Origin: Aggregatibacter sp. 2125159857
GTDB taxonomy: Bacteria; Pseudomonadota; Gammaproteobacteria; Enterobacterales; Pasteurellaceae
DNA: 64,000 bases
Direction: 5' to 3'
Assembly: GCF_017798005.1 (NCBI RefSeq)
Contig: NZ_CP072548.1
Coordinates: 1,935,513-1,999,512, forward strand
The notes under the pieces were generated by a model. That model worked only from the letters and a program-made list of their open reading frames with translations, had not been told where the DNA came from and ran no database searches. Both the position numbers and the translations under genes were made by a program. Of this stretch, positions 19,346 through 29,937 are shown piece by piece (position 1 is the stretch's first letter; every line of letters starts with the position of its first letter).

Positions 19346-21112
19346 ATGAGTCAATTCAAATCTATTCCAGTCAAAATCGGTATTCGCCCAACCATAGATG
19401 GTCGTCGTTTGGGCGTGCGTGAATCCCTTGAAGATCAAACCATGCGTATGGCGAAATCGGTCGCAGAATTATTACAAAGTCATATTCGTCATACCGATGG
19501 CACTTTCGTAGAATGCGTGATTGCAGACACCTGTATTGGCGGTGTGGCAGAAGCGGCCGCCTGTGCAGAAAAATTCAAACTCAATAACGTGGGGTTAACC
19601 ATTACCGTTACGCCTTGTTGGTGCTACGGTTCCGAAACTATCGACATGGATCCGCACATGCCAAAAGCCATTTGGGGCTTTAACGGCACCGAACGCCCGG
19701 GCGCAGTTTATCTTGCCGCTGCCCTTGCCGGTCATTCTCAACTAGGTTTGCCGGCATTCTCTATCTACGGCACTGAAGTGCAAGAAGCAAACGACACCAG
19801 CATTCCTGCCGATGTGAAAGAAAAACTGCTACGCTTCGCGCGTGCCGGCCTTGCTGTTGCGGCCATTCGCGGCAAATCCTACTTATCTATCGGGTCTGTT
19901 TCCATGGGGATCGCCGGTTCTATTGTCAATCAACAATTCTTCCAAGAATACCTCGGCATGCGTAACGAATATGTGGACATGACCGAAATCAAACGCCGCT
20001 TGGATCGCAAAATTTACGATCAGGAAGAAGTGGATTTAGCGCTTTCTTGGGTAAAACAATATTGCCAAGACGGAATTGACGTCAACAGCCCGGAAAATCA
20101 ACGCTCACCTAAAGAACGCGCCGAACTTTGGGAAAATGTGGTGAAAATGACCATTATCGCCCGTGACTTGATGGTGGGTAATCCGAAATTAGCGAAATTA
20201 AACTTTGGCGAAGAAGCACTTGGTCACAATGCCATTGCTGCCGGTTTCCAAGGTCAACGCCATTGGACCGACCATTTACCGAATGGCGACTTTATGGAAG
20301 CCATGCTGAATTCTACTTACGACTGGAACGGTGTGCGCCCGCCATACATTCTTGCCACTGAAAACGACAGTTTGAATGCCGTCTGTATGTTGCTTGGTCA
20401 TCAACTCACCGGTCGTGCGCAAATTTTTGCCGACGTGCGAACTTACTGGAGCCCAGATTCTGTGGAACGCGTTACCGGTTTTCGTCCGGAACAAGGTTTC
20501 CTCCACTTAATCAACTCCGGTTCAGCCGCTCTTGACGGCACAGGTCAACATAAAGATGCCAATGGCAATCCAACAATGAAACCGGCGTGGGAAGTCACGG
20601 AAGAAGACGGCAAACGTTGTTTGGAACATACCCGTTGGTGTCCTGCGGTACACGAATACTTCCGTGGGGGCGGTTTATCCTCCCAATTCTTAACCAAAGG
20701 TGGCATGCCGTTCACCATGCACCGCATTAACCTCATCAAAGGCTTAGGCCCTGTGTTACAAATTGCCGAAGGTTGGTCTATTGAGTTACCGAAGAACGTC
20801 CACGACTTGCTCGACCACCGCACCAATGAAACTTGGCCAACCACTTGGTTCACCCCACACTTAACAGGTAAAGGTGCCTTTACCGATGTCTATTCCGTGA
20901 TGGCAAACTGGGGCGCAAACCACTGCGTGGCGACTTACGGCCACATCGGTGCCGACCTCATCACGTTAGCGTCCATGTTGCGTATTCCGGTTTGCATGCA
21001 CAACGTTGAAGATGCCAACGTGTTCCGCCCAAGCGCTTGGAACGGCTTTGGTCAAGACAAGGAAGGTCAGGACTATCGCGCCTGCCAAAACTTCGGACCT
21101 CTGTATAAATAA
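19346..21112 (+). CDS. fucI: L-fucose isomerase
   Basis: Interconverts L-fucose and L-fuculose, a Mn-dependent enzyme in the cytoplasm. 588 residues against 591 in E. coli. The N-terminal [17 protein letters not shown] opening (here [15 protein letters not shown]), the CIGGVAEAA segment and the C-terminal [16 protein letters not shown] and [18 protein letters not shown] stretches match the family over the full length. The start has AGAGG upstream. It heads the operon fucI-fucK-fucU-fucA and is followed by a compact hairpin before fucK. Confidence 0.97.
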   Translation: MSQFKSIPVKIGIRPTIDGRRLGVRESLEDQTMRMAKSVAELLQSHIRHTDGTFVECVIADTCIGGVAEAAACAEKFKLNNVGLTITVTPCWCYGSETIDMDPHMPKAIWGFNGTERPGAVYLAAALAGHSQLGLPAFSIYGTEVQEANDTSIPADVKEKLLRFARAGLAVAAIRGKSYLSIGSVSMGIAGSIVNQQFFQEYLGMRNEYVDMTEIKRRLDRKIYDQEEVDLALSWVKQYCQDGIDVNSPENQRSPKERAELWENVVKMTIIARDLMVGNPKLAKLNFGEEALGHNAIAAGFQGQRHWTDHLPNGDFMEAMLNSTYDWNGVRPPYILATENDSLNAVCMLLGHQLTGRAQIFADVRTYWSPDSVERVTGFRPEQGFLHLINSGSAALDGTGQHKDANGNPTMKPAWEVTEEDGKRCLEHTRWCPAVHEYFRGGGLSSQFLTKGGMPFTMHRINLIKGLGPVLQIAEGWSIELPKNVHDLLDHRTNETWPTTWFTPHLTGKGAFTDVYSVMANWGANHCVATYGHIGADLITLASMLRIPVCMHNVEDANVFRPSAWNGFGQDKEGQDYRACQNFGPLYK

Positions 21113-21122
21113 ATCGATGGCC

Positions 21123-21144
21123 GGCGCGCACCTCGGTGCGTGCC
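21123..21144 (+). repeat. GC-rich hairpin between fucI and fucK
   Basis: GGCGCGCACC (21123-21132) faces GGTGCGTGCC (21135-21144) with a 2-base loop and one G-T pair, ten bases after the fucI stop. There is no U-run, so an RNA-stabilising or processing hairpin that allows unequal expression of fucI and fucK is more likely than a terminator. Confidence 0.5.
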
Positions 21145-21220
21145 ATCATCCCATAAAAATTCAAACAACAGTGCGGTTGAAAAAACAAATGAATTGTTGA
21201 CCGCACTTAGGAGAGCTTTT

Positions 21221-22642
21221 ATGTCTATCGTTCTGATTTTTGATTGCGGCGCGACCAATTTACGCACAATTGCCATGAATGACAAAGGCAAAATCGTGGC
21301 GTCCCATCACCTTGCCAACAATACCCAACCAGGGAGTGAATCGCCTGAGTATCACATTTGGGATTTTGAAGAAATTTGGCAAAAATTGACAGTATGTGCC
21401 GATCATACGATTGCGAAATTAACGCAACAACAGGTTGATTTAAAAGAAATTGTTGGCATTTCCGTTACCACGTTCGGCGTGGACGGCGCACCATTTGATA
21501 AAAAAGGGCAACAGCTCTACCCGATTATTTCGTGGAAATGCCCGCGCACGGTGCCGGTGATGGAAAACCTCTCGCAGTTGCTAGACATCAAAGCCCTTTA
21601 TCAACGTAACGGCATCGGACAATACAGCTTTAATACCTTATTTAAACTGCTTTGGTTGAAAGAAAACAAACCGGATATTTTCCAAAAAATGGATAAATTC
21701 GTGTTCATTTCCTCCATGCTAACCCAACGTTTAACCGGCAAATTTACCACCGACCGCACCATGGCAGGCACATCCATGATGACCCATCTCGCCACCGGCA
21801 ATTGGGACGAGGACATTCTGAAACTGGTCGGTTTAAGCCAAAACCACTTTCCACCGATGCGTAACGCCGGTGAAAAAGTGGGGGAATTAACTGACGCACT
21901 TGCCGACCACTGGGGCTTAAATCGTATTCCCGTGATTTCCTGTGGGCATGACACCCAATTTGCCGTATTCGGTTCTGGCGCAGGATTGAATCAACCGGTA
22001 CTCAGTTCCGGCACGTGGGAAATCTTAATGGCTCGCACGGAACATGCCGAACCACAATTTGATTTTGTGCCGCAAGGCTTAACCACCGAATTTGACGCAC
22101 AACCGAATTGTTTTAACCCCGCCGTACAATGGGTCGGCTCAGGCATTATAGAGTGGCTTGGTAAATTGTTGTTCGCCGATGTACATGGCACCGACCAATA
22201 TTATCCAACCATGATCGCCGAAGGATCCTCTGCCGCTGAAAAAGGCACGCAAAGTGCGGTCAATTTTCAGGGTGTTTTTAGCCAACTCGGACAAGGCAAT
22301 ATCCGCGGACTTTCCATGTTCTCCACTCGTGGTGAAATCTACCGTGCCGCGCTTTATTACATGGCAAACCAACTCAAACAAGGCTTAGACGTATTACAAC
22401 ACGTCAGCCACTTCAAAGCGGAAAGCTTGCTTTGTGTTGGTGGCGGCTCGAAAAACCCACTCTGGAACCAAATCCGCGCCGATGTTTTAGGGTTGCCGAT
22501 TGATGTCGTGGATGTCGCAGAAAGTACCGTGCTTGGCGCGGCAATGTTCACCTTTGCAGGCATCGGCATCTACGCCACACCGGAACAGGCACAGAAAGCG
22601 ATGCAACCGAATAGAACGCGAATTTACCCACAATCACTGTAA
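21221..22642 (+). CDS. fucK: L-fuculokinase
   Basis: Phosphorylates L-fuculose to L-fuculose-1-phosphate with ATP. FGGY carbohydrate kinase, 473 residues. The N-terminal phosphate-binding motif is [47 protein letters not shown] and LSSGTWE mark substrate and ATP sites; [15 protein letters not shown] with [11 protein letters not shown] is the C-terminal FGGY signature. The frame runs open from 21140 through an uptake signal, but the ATG at 21221 follows TTAGGAGAG and fits the family N-terminus. Confidence 0.96.
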   Translation: MSIVLIFDCGATNLRTIAMNDKGKIVASHHLANNTQPGSESPEYHIWDFEEIWQKLTVCADHTIAKLTQQQVDLKEIVGISVTTFGVDGAPFDKKGQQLYPIISWKCPRTVPVMENLSQLLDIKALYQRNGIGQYSFNTLFKLLWLKENKPDIFQKMDKFVFISSMLTQRLTGKFTTDRTMAGTSMMTHLATGNWDEDILKLVGLSQNHFPPMRNAGEKVGELTDALADHWGLNRIPVISCGHDTQFAVFGSGAGLNQPVLSSGTWEILMARTEHAEPQFDFVPQGLTTEFDAQPNCFNPAVQWVGSGIIEWLGKLLFADVHGTDQYYPTMIAEGSSAAEKGTQSAVNFQGVFSQLGQGNIRGLSMFSTRGEIYRAALYYMANQLKQGLDVLQHVSHFKAESLLCVGGGSKNPLWNQIRADVLGLPIDVVDVAESTVLGAAMFTFAGIGIYATPEQAQKAMQPNRTRIYPQSL

Positions 22643-22659
22643 TCATTGGAGAAACAACA

Positions 22660-23094
22660 ATGTTAAAAGGTATTCACCCGGCAATCTCCCCCGATTTACT
22701 CAAAACCCTTGCCGAAATGGGACATGGCGATGAAATTGTGCTGTCTGACGCTCATTTCCCGGCACATTCATTACATTCAAAGGTGATTCGTGCCGATGGC
22801 ATTCCTGTGGCGACTTTGCTCAAAGGCATTGCGCCGTTATTTGAATTCGATGCGTATGTCGATGCGCCGTTAATCATGATGCAGGCGGTTCCGGGCGATA
22901 GCCTTGATCCTCGCGTTGAAGCAAATTACTTGGACTCAATTCAAAGTGCGGTCGGATTTACACCTAATTTAGCGCGTATTGAACGCTTTGCCTTTTACGA
23001 ACGCGCCAAACAAGCGTATGCCGTCGTCATCAGTGGCGAAACCGCAAAATACGGCAACATTATTATTAAAAAAGGGGTTACTCCCGTTCTATAA
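22660..23094 (+). CDS. fucU: L-fucose mutarotase
   Basis: Interconverts alpha and beta anomers of L-fucose, supplying FucI. RbsD/FucU family, 144 residues, close to the usual 140. The catalytic His lies in LSDAHFPA near residue 32, and the C-terminal [13 protein letters not shown] contains the conserved tyrosine and the NIIIKKGV end typical of the family. Its start is 17 bases after fucK with GGAGA upstream, so it is in the same operon. Confidence 0.95.
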   Translation: MLKGIHPAISPDLLKTLAEMGHGDEIVLSDAHFPAHSLHSKVIRADGIPVATLLKGIAPLFEFDAYVDAPLIMMQAVPGDSLDPRVEANYLDSIQSAVGFTPNLARIERFAFYERAKQAYAVVISGETAKYGNIIIKKGVTPVL

Positions 23095-23114
23095 CAGCTG
23101 AGAGGTGCTGAAAA

Positions 23115-23762
23115 ATGGATAGAAAAGAACTTGCGCAAAAAATCATCGATACCTGTTTAGAGATGACCCGCCTCGGCTTAAACCAAGGCACAGCAGGCAA
23201 TGTTAGCGTGCGTTATAAAGACGGCATGCTGATTACCCCAACAGGGATGCCATACCACTTAATGAAGCCGGAAAATATTGTGTATGTGGATAACCACGGC
23301 AAGCACGAAGAAAACAAGCTGCCTTCTAGCGAATGGCAATTCCATTTAGCCGTGTATCGCGCCCGTCCGGAAGCCAATGCCGTTGTGCATAATCATTCCA
23401 TTAACTGTGCCGGGTTATCCATTTTGGAAAAACCTATTCCGGCGATTCACTATATGGTGGCTGTGGGTGGCACCGATCACATTCCTTGTATTCCTTACGC
23501 AACGTTTGGCACACATGAATTAGCGTCTTATGTGGAAGAGGGCATCAAAGAAAGCAAGGCGATCTTACTTGCTCATCATGGTTTACTCAGTTGTGGTGAA
23601 AACCTTGATAAGGCCTTATGGCTGGCACAAGAAGTGGAAGTGCTTGCGACCTGGTATCTCAAATTGCTGGCCACCAAGCTGACAATCCCGTTACTCAGTA
23701 AAGAACAAATGAAGGTTGTCCTCGGTAAGTTCCATACTTATGGGTTGCGTATTGAAGAATAA
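23115..23762 (+). CDS. fucA: L-fuculose-1-phosphate aldolase
   Basis: Zinc aldolase splitting L-fuculose-1-phosphate into dihydroxyacetone phosphate and L-lactaldehyde. 215 residues, same as E. coli. The catalytic Glu73 (SSEWQFH) and zinc ligands His92, His94 (VHNHS) and His155 (AHHGLLS) are all at the E. coli positions. The phosphate-binding GTAGNVSVR is at about 25-33. No lactaldehyde reductase gene (fucO) is adjacent, so the lactaldehyde must be handled by an enzyme encoded elsewhere. Confidence 0.97.
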   Translation: MDRKELAQKIIDTCLEMTRLGLNQGTAGNVSVRYKDGMLITPTGMPYHLMKPENIVYVDNHGKHEENKLPSSEWQFHLAVYRARPEANAVVHNHSINCAGLSILEKPIPAIHYMVAVGGTDHIPCIPYATFGTHELASYVEEGIKESKAILLAHHGLLSCGENLDKALWLAQEVEVLATWYLKLLATKLTIPLLSKEQMKVVLGKFHTYGLRIEE

Positions 23763-23779
23763 GGAAATGGGAGGTCAAT

Positions 23780-25312
23780 ATGACGACACATGAAACCATA
23801 CTGACAATGCGTAACATCAGTAAAGGATTTGCCGGTGTGCAAGCGTTAAAGGATGTTCAACTGACGTTACGCAAAGGTGAAGTGCACGCACTTATGGGTG
23901 AAAACGGTGCCGGCAAATCTACGTTGATGAAATGCTTAATTGGTGTTTATCAAGCCGATTGCGGTGAGATTATTTACAAAGGGAAACCGGTGAATTTTCA
24001 TTCCGTATTGGATGCACAACATCAGGGTATCAGTATGATTTTCCAAGAATTAAACCTGATTCCCCACTTAACGGTGGCTGAAAATATTTTCTTTGCCCGT
24101 GAACCGATTAAATTTGGCATGGTTGATAAAGCCAAAATGAATAAAGACGCGGAAGCCCTGCTTTCACTGTTTGATATTGATGTGAAACCGACTGAAGAAG
24201 TGCGGACGTTATCGGTGGCAAAACAACAAATGGTGGAAATTGCCAAGGCGCTTTCTTTTGATGTTGAAGTGCTGATTATGGATGAACCCACTTCAGCCTT
24301 AACGGAAAAAGAGATCGATAAGTTATTTGAATTGGTGAATAAGCTCCGCGCGAAAGGCGTCAGTATTGTGTATATCTCTCACCGAATGGAAGAACTTAAA
24401 CGGATTTGCGATCACATTACTATTTTCCGTGATGGCACGTATGTTTCCGATCATCCATTTCATGAAATTAGCATGGATGAAATCATTACGAAAATGGTCG
24501 GTCGTCCGCTAGGCAATCACTTTCCACCGAAAACGGCGGTTGTGGATGAAAATGAAGTGGTGATGTCCGTGATGCAGGCAGAGCGTTATGGTGTGTTTGA
24601 AGCCTTAGACTTTGCTTTATTTAAAGGGGAAATATTAGGCATTACCGGTTTAGTTGGTGCGAAACGTACCGAATTAGCTCGCGCGATTTTTGGGGCAGAT
24701 CCACTCGATGCCGGTGAGGTGTTTGTCCACCACAATAAAGTGACCATTCACAGTCCTGCAGACTCCATTAAAGCCGGTATTGCCTATTTATCTGAAGACA
24801 GAAAACTCAATGGTGTCGCCGTAAGAATGAGTATTCGTGAAAACATTACCATGGCATCAATGGATAAAGTGTGTAATGCCGCCGGCGTGATTTCCCATGA
24901 CGAGGAAGCCAAAGCCTCCAAAACCTTCATTGATAAAATGGAAATTAAAACGCCAACAATTGAACAGTTAGTAAATAATCTCAGTGGCGGCAACCAACAA
25001 AAAGTAGTTATCGGCAAATGGTTATTCCGTGATGCGAAGGTCATGATTTTTGATGAGCCGACGCGAGGCATTGATGTGGGCGCCAAATATGCCATTTATC
25101 AATTATTAGATGAATTAGCGGCACAAGGGGTTGGTATTATTGTGATTTCTTCTGAATTACCGGAAATTTTAGGCGTGTCCGATCGCATTATCGTCATGCG
25201 TGAGGGAAAAATGACCGCACTTCTTGAAACGAAAGAAACCAATCAAGAAGAAATTATGCAATATGCGACAGGCGTAAAAAATATGTTCGCTCGAAAAGGA
25301 CAGGAGGTATGA
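23780..25312 (+). CDS. Sugar ABC transporter ATP-binding protein (RbsA/MglA type), probably for L-fucose
   Basis: Energy-coupling subunit with two ATP-binding domains in one chain, 510 residues. The first has Walker A GENGAGKST (about 40-48) and Walker B LIMDEPTSAL. The second has the degenerate loop GLVGAKRTELARAIFG usual for the RbsA class, a good signature LSGGNQQKV and IFDEPTRGID. It follows fucA after 17 bases with GGGAGG before the start, so it belongs to the fuc operon. The substrate is inferred from the operon, not from the sequence; ribose-type ligands cannot be excluded. Confidence 0.9.
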   Translation: MTTHETILTMRNISKGFAGVQALKDVQLTLRKGEVHALMGENGAGKSTLMKCLIGVYQADCGEIIYKGKPVNFHSVLDAQHQGISMIFQELNLIPHLTVAENIFFAREPIKFGMVDKAKMNKDAEALLSLFDIDVKPTEEVRTLSVAKQQMVEIAKALSFDVEVLIMDEPTSALTEKEIDKLFELVNKLRAKGVSIVYISHRMEELKRICDHITIFRDGTYVSDHPFHEISMDEIITKMVGRPLGNHFPPKTAVVDENEVVMSVMQAERYGVFEALDFALFKGEILGITGLVGAKRTELARAIFGADPLDAGEVFVHHNKVTIHSPADSIKAGIAYLSEDRKLNGVAVRMSIRENITMASMDKVCNAAGVISHDEEAKASKTFIDKMEIKTPTIEQLVNNLSGGNQQKVVIGKWLFRDAKVMIFDEPTRGIDVGAKYAIYQLLDELAAQGVGIIVISSELPEILGVSDRIIVMREGKMTALLETKETNQEEIMQYATGVKNMFARKGQEV

Positions 25313-25313
25313 G

Positions 25314-26315
25314 ATGAACGAAAAACAAAAAGAAATGTTACGCAAACTTGCGTCACTTGCCGGATTAATCCTATTAATTATTGCGTTTACGATCAGTAAT
25401 GAATATTTCTTTACCTTAAATAACGTATTAACCATTGGCTTGCAAACCTCAACGATTGCGTTGATCGGTATCGGGGCAACCATTGTGATTTTAACCGGCG
25501 GCATTGACTTAAGTACCGGTTCTGTCGTTGCGCTATCCGGCGTGGCGGCAGCGATGTCGGTCAACGCCGGATTGCCTGTGCCATTAGGTATGCTATTTGG
25601 CATTATCGTTGGTGGGCTATGTGGTGCTGCCAACGGCGTAATTGTTACCTTGATGCGCTTACCGCCCTTTATTGCAACATTGGGAACCATGATGGTGGCG
25701 CGCGGATTGGCGTTGTATGTTACAAATGCGGCACCGGTGTCAGGGATGCCGGAATCCTTCTCTTACCTCGGTAATGGTGCGCTGTTCCGGATTGTTGAAG
25801 AAGGCGCTAATGGTTTGCCTCTTGTCAAATTCCCCGGCATTCCTTACCCGGTGATTATCATGATTGTTGTTGCCCTTCTCTTTACCTTTGCATTATCAAA
25901 ACTCAAACTCGGTCGTTACCTTTACGCGATCGGTTCGAATGAGGAAGCGGCACGCTTATCCGGCATTCGAACCAATCAGGTGAAAAATTACGCCTACATC
26001 GCCAGCGGTTTGCTTTCCGGTTTAGCCGGCGTCATCTTAGCGTCGCGCTTGGTCACAGCACAACCTAATGGCGGGGTTGCTTACGAATTGGATGCCATTG
26101 CCAGTGCGGTTGTTGGGGGAACCTCCTTAATGGGTGGCGTTGGTACCATTCCGGGAACACTCATCGGGTCATTTATTATCGGTGTCTTGCGCAACGGACT
26201 TAACATGAATGGGATATCCGCTTTCGTTCAACAAATCATCATCGGCTTAGTTATTATCGTTACCGTTGGTCTCGATCAACTTCGCCAAAGCAAAAAGAGT
26301 GGAAAAAAATCGTAA
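25314..26315 (+). CDS. Sugar ABC transporter permease (RbsC type), probably for L-fucose
   Basis: Inner-membrane channel subunit of the BPD_transp_2 family, 333 residues, with about eight to ten hydrophobic segments. Family motifs are GGIDLSTGSVVALSG, LPPFIATLGTMMVARG, and the cytoplasmic EAARLSGI coupling segment, then DAIASAVVGGTSLMGG. The start codon is two bases after the ATPase stop, with AGGAGG inside the end of the ATPase gene, so the two are translated together. Confidence 0.92.
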   Translation: MNEKQKEMLRKLASLAGLILLIIAFTISNEYFFTLNNVLTIGLQTSTIALIGIGATIVILTGGIDLSTGSVVALSGVAAAMSVNAGLPVPLGMLFGIIVGGLCGAANGVIVTLMRLPPFIATLGTMMVARGLALYVTNAAPVSGMPESFSYLGNGALFRIVEEGANGLPLVKFPGIPYPVIIMIVVALLFTFALSKLKLGRYLYAIGSNEEAARLSGIRTNQVKNYAYIASGLLSGLAGVILASRLVTAQPNGGVAYELDAIASAVVGGTSLMGGVGTIPGTLIGSFIIGVLRNGLNMNGISAFVQQIIIGLVIIVTVGLDQLRQSKKSGKKS

Positions 26316-26342
26316 CCTCAACAATATAAAAAGGAGAATTGT

Positions 26343-27299
26343 ATGAAAAAGTTAACACTTATTGCTTCTGCTGTACTGGGTTTATCTACCCTATTTGCCG
26401 GTACATCCAGTTTTGCCAAAACAAATGAAATTGCCGTGATTGTCAAAACAGAAAATGCCAATTTCTGGCAAAACGTGAAAAAAGGGGCGGAAGCTGCAGG
26501 GAAAGATCTGGGTAATGAATACAAAGTTACCTTCCAAGGACCACAAGCGGAAACCGCTATTGATGAAGAAGTGAATATGGTCAATAACGCAATTAACCGC
26601 GGCGTTTCCGGCATCGTGCTTGCCGCCTCCGATCCGGAAGCATTAATCCCACCTGTCAAAAAAGCCTTTGAAAACGGGATTCCGGTGGTCATTATTGACT
26701 CCGGCATTAATTCTGACGGCAAATATTACCAATCCTTCCTCGCTACGGACAACCGTGCCGCAGGGAAATTAGCCGCAGAAAAACTCCTCGCTAAGCATGG
26801 CATGAAAAAAGGCAAAGTGGCCGTTATGTCTTATACGCCCGGTGCAGCCAGTGCGATTGAACGCACCGGCGGATTTATGGATGAAGTGAAAAAACAACAG
26901 GACATCAAATTGATGGAACCGCTTTATTCTCAATCCGACATGGTTACGGCATTAAATCAAACCATTGATGTACTGACTTCCAATCCGGATTTAACCGCAA
27001 TTTTTGGCGCAAACGAACCCACTGCGGTAGGGATGGCACGCGCCATTAAAGAACGTGGCTTTGCCGGAAAATTAGTCGCTGTTGGTTTTTATGGAAACCA
27101 AGATCTACAAAACTTCGTCCGTGACGGCACCTTGGAAGGCATTGTTGTGCAATCTTCCTACCAAATGGGTTATAAAGGCGTCAATACGATTAATAAAATT
27201 ATCAAAGGCGAAAAAGTGGATAAATTCATTGATACCGGTGTTGTTTTTGTAACCAAAGACAATATTGATTCAGAAGAAGCAAAAGCCGTGCTTTACTAA
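26343..27299 (+). CDS. Periplasmic sugar-binding protein (RbsB type), probably for L-fucose
   Basis: Substrate-binding subunit of the preceding transporter. 318 residues with a signal peptide ending near residue 25 (SFA/KTNEIAV), so periplasmic. The Peripla_BP_4 fold is shown by ENANFWQNVKKGAEAAGKD, GVSGIVLAASDPEAL, VVIIDSGI and FGANEPTAVGMARAI. Specificity cannot be read from the sequence. Its place at the end of a complete fucose-breakdown operon, where H. influenzae carries the FucP symporter, makes L-fucose or a close relative the best guess. A strong AAGGAG precedes the start. Confidence 0.9.
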   Translation: MKKLTLIASAVLGLSTLFAGTSSFAKTNEIAVIVKTENANFWQNVKKGAEAAGKDLGNEYKVTFQGPQAETAIDEEVNMVNNAINRGVSGIVLAASDPEALIPPVKKAFENGIPVVIIDSGINSDGKYYQSFLATDNRAAGKLAAEKLLAKHGMKKGKVAVMSYTPGAASAIERTGGFMDEVKKQQDIKLMEPLYSQSDMVTALNQTIDVLTSNPDLTAIFGANEPTAVGMARAIKERGFAGKLVAVGFYGNQDLQNFVRDGTLEGIVVQSSYQMGYKGVNTINKIIKGEKVDKFIDTGVVFVTKDNIDSEEAKAVLY

Positions 27300-27312
27300 G
27301 CGTTAAACTGCC

Positions 27313-27346
27313 GACCGCACTTTCTTCAAGTGCGGTCAATTTTTTT
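27313..27346 (+). terminator. Terminator of the fuc-ABC operon made from paired uptake signals
   Basis: GACCGCACTT (27313-27322) pairs with AAGTGCGGTC (27328-27337) over a 5-base loop and runs into AATTTTTTT. Both arms are exact uptake signals. It lies 13 bases after the stop codon of the binding protein. A third, unpaired signal follows at 27370. Confidence 0.85.
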
Positions 27347-27448
27347 CGTAAAAAAGAACAGAAAAAGTCACCGCACTTTACTGCACCTCACTGACCGAAA
27401 GACATTATCGCTCCTGACAACAGTTTCATGGTGCGTAAAAATTGTTAA

Positions 27449-27493
27449 TAATGTGTGAAATGTCACAGAATTCTCTTCCATTTTCATTATAAT
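27449..27493 (+). promoter_or_regulatory. maeB promoter with class II CRP site
   Basis: TGTGT-GAAATG-TCACA (27452-27467) fits nine of ten CRP core bases. A perfect -10 TATAAT lies at 27488-27493, which places the transcription start near 27500 and the CRP centre close to -41, the class II position. It lies about 40 bases before the maeB start codon. Confidence 0.7.
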
Positions 27494-27538
27494 AAAACGA
27501 ACTTGTTCCAACGCATTTATTCAAAAGAGGATATTTTT

Positions 27539-29803
27539 ATGGATGAACAACTTAAAAAAGCAGCATTAGATTTTCACGAATTCCCGATTCCGGGAAAAAT
27601 TGAAGTGACGCCCACCAAATCGCTTGCGACTCAACGCGACTTAGCGCTTGCGTATTCTCCGGGGGTAGCGGCACCTTGTTTGGCTATTCAAGCAGATCCT
27701 GCAGATTCTTATAAATATACTTCTCGTGGCAACTTAGTGGCGGTGATTTCAAACGGCACGGCGGTGCTTGGTTTAGGCAATATCGGGGCGTTAGCAGGAA
27801 AACCGGTGATGGAAGGGAAAGGTGTGTTGTTTAAAAAATTCGCCGGCGTCAACGTCTTCGACATTGAAGTGAATGAACACGACCCAGATAAGCTCATTGA
27901 TATTATTGCGTCCCTTGAACCCACCTTCGGCGGCATTAACTTAGAAGACATTAAAGCACCGGAGTGTTTTTATATTGAACGTAAATTGCGTGAAAGAATG
28001 AAAATTCCGGTCTTCCACGATGACCAACACGGCACAGCCATTATTTCTGCTGCGGCGGTGCTCAATGGTTTGCGCATTGTTGATAAAAAAATTGAAAATG
28101 TGAAACTGGTGGCTTCCGGTGCCGGTGCGGCATCGATTGCGTGCTTAAACTTATTAGTTTCCCTCGGTATGAAACGGGAAAATATTACCGTGTGCGACTC
28201 CAAAGGCGTGATCTATAAAAACCGTGATGATCGTATGGATGAAACCAAAAAACTGTATGCGATTGACGATAACGGTAAGCGTACCTTAGCGGAAGTCATT
28301 CCGAATGCGGATATTTTCTTGGGTTGTTCTGCTGCTGGCGCATTAACGCAAGACATGGTTAAAACCATGGCGGCACATCCCTTAATTTTGGCACTCGCCA
28401 ACCCGGAACCGGAAATTTTACCACCATTGGCAAAAGCCGTCCGTCCGGATGCCATTGTGTGCACCGGTCGCTCCGATTACCCGAACCAAGTCAACAACGT
28501 ACTTTGCTTCCCGTTCATTTTCCGCGGGGCATTAGACGTCAGCGCTACCACCATTAATGAAGAAATGAAACTTGCCGCGGTGCGTGCCATTGCCGATTTA
28601 GCCTTGGCAGAGCAAAGCGATGTGGTGACATCTGCTTATGGTGATACCGAACTTACGTTTGGCCCGGAATACATTATTCCAAAACCATTCGATCCGCGTT
28701 TAATCGTGCGTATTGCCCCAGCCGTGGCAAAAGCCGCGATGGATTCCGGTGTTGCGACTCGTCCAATTAAAGATTTTGATGCATACATCGAACAACTCAC
28801 CCAGTTCGTTTATAAAACCAACTTGTTTATGAAACCGGTGTTTGCGCAAGCGAAACAAGACAAGAAGCGTGTGTTATTAACCGACGGTGAAGAAACCCGA
28901 ATTTTACATGCCGTGCAAGAAATCTCGACCTTAGGCATCGCTTATCCGATTTTACTCGGTCGCCCAAGCGTGATTGAACAACGCATTAAAAAACTCGGTT
29001 TGCATATTCAGGCAGGGCGTGATTTTGAGTTAATTAACATCGAAAATGATGCACGTTATCAAGAATGTTGTAAAACTTACTATGACATGCTCAAACGTGC
29101 AGGCATCACGCCGGATATTGCTAAACGGGAAATGTTTAACAACCCAACCGCTATCGGTGCCGTGTTGTTGCATTTAGGTCATGCCGATGCCATGTTATGT
29201 GGTTTAGTGGGACATTATGCCGATCATTTAAAAACCCTCAAAAACGTCATTGGTTTGCAAGAAGGGGTACATACGGCGGCTACCGTTAACGGTTTGGTGC
29301 TACCGGCAGGCAACTTATTCCTTGCCGATACCTTCGTGAACAATGATCCGACAGCAGAAGAATTAGCGGAAATTACGCTCATGACAGCGAAAGAAGTCAG
29401 TTTATTTGGTATTGAGCCACAGATTGCCTTAATTTCACATTCCAATTACGGTAGCAATAACACCCCAAGTGCGGTCAAAATGCGTAACGTTTTACATTTA
29501 GTGAAAGAACGCGCACCGGAACTCACTATTGACGGTGAAATGCACTGTGATGTTGCCTTATCGCAACAGCTCCGTGATGATGTGATGCCGGACAGCCCAC
29601 TCAAAGGCGCGGCAAACGTGCTAGTGATGCCAAATATGGAAGCTGCGCGTATCAGCCTAAATCTATTACAAGGCACGGCAACACCGACAACCGTTGGGCC
29701 AATCTTAATGGGCTTGAAAAAATCAGCACATATTTTAACGTCAGTCGCTTCTGTTCGCCGTATTATTAATATGGTGGCAATTGCTGCGGTAAAAGCGCAA
29801 TAA
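27539..29803 (+). CDS. maeB: NADP-dependent malic enzyme MaeB
   Basis: Oxidatively decarboxylates malate to pyruvate, making NADPH. 754 residues in two parts: a malic enzyme domain (about 1-430) with [10 protein letters not shown] and the NADP-binding [12 protein letters not shown], and a phosphotransacetylase-like domain (about 440-754) thought to sense acetyl-CoA. The frame opens earlier at 27455, but the ATG at 27539 follows AAAGAGG and gives [16 protein letters not shown], the known family N-terminus. The longer form is rejected because the CRP site and promoter would lie inside it. Confidence 0.96.
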   Translation: MDEQLKKAALDFHEFPIPGKIEVTPTKSLATQRDLALAYSPGVAAPCLAIQADPADSYKYTSRGNLVAVISNGTAVLGLGNIGALAGKPVMEGKGVLFKKFAGVNVFDIEVNEHDPDKLIDIIASLEPTFGGINLEDIKAPECFYIERKLRERMKIPVFHDDQHGTAIISAAAVLNGLRIVDKKIENVKLVASGAGAASIACLNLLVSLGMKRENITVCDSKGVIYKNRDDRMDETKKLYAIDDNGKRTLAEVIPNADIFLGCSAAGALTQDMVKTMAAHPLILALANPEPEILPPLAKAVRPDAIVCTGRSDYPNQVNNVLCFPFIFRGALDVSATTINEEMKLAAVRAIADLALAEQSDVVTSAYGDTELTFGPEYIIPKPFDPRLIVRIAPAVAKAAMDSGVATRPIKDFDAYIEQLTQFVYKTNLFMKPVFAQAKQDKKRVLLTDGEETRILHAVQEISTLGIAYPILLGRPSVIEQRIKKLGLHIQAGRDFELINIENDARYQECCKTYYDMLKRAGITPDIAKREMFNNPTAIGAVLLHLGHADAMLCGLVGHYADHLKTLKNVIGLQEGVHTAATVNGLVLPAGNLFLADTFVNNDPTAEELAEITLMTAKEVSLFGIEPQIALISHSNYGSNNTPSAVKMRNVLHLVKERAPELTIDGEMHCDVALSQQLRDDVMPDSPLKGAANVLVMPNMEAARISLNLLQGTATPTTVGPILMGLKKSAHILTSVASVRRIINMVAIAAVKAQ

Positions 29804-29824
29804 AGCATACAAATTATGCCTAAC

Positions 29825-29862
29825 AAAAAAGAAGATGGTTTGAAGACCATCTTCTTTTTTTA
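29825..29862. terminator. Bidirectional terminator between maeB and gmhA
   Basis: A 15-base stem AAAAAAGAAGATGGT (29825-29839) with ACCATCTTCTTTTTT (29846-29860), loop TTGAAG. The A-run before and the T-run after let it work on both strands, stopping maeB and the convergent gmhA. Confidence 0.85.
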
Positions 29863-29937
29863 AGTCTGATTCATAAATATCTACGTCTGAATAAATGAAG
29901 TTTTACCCTTGAGTTACGCAGATAATTTCAATGACAT

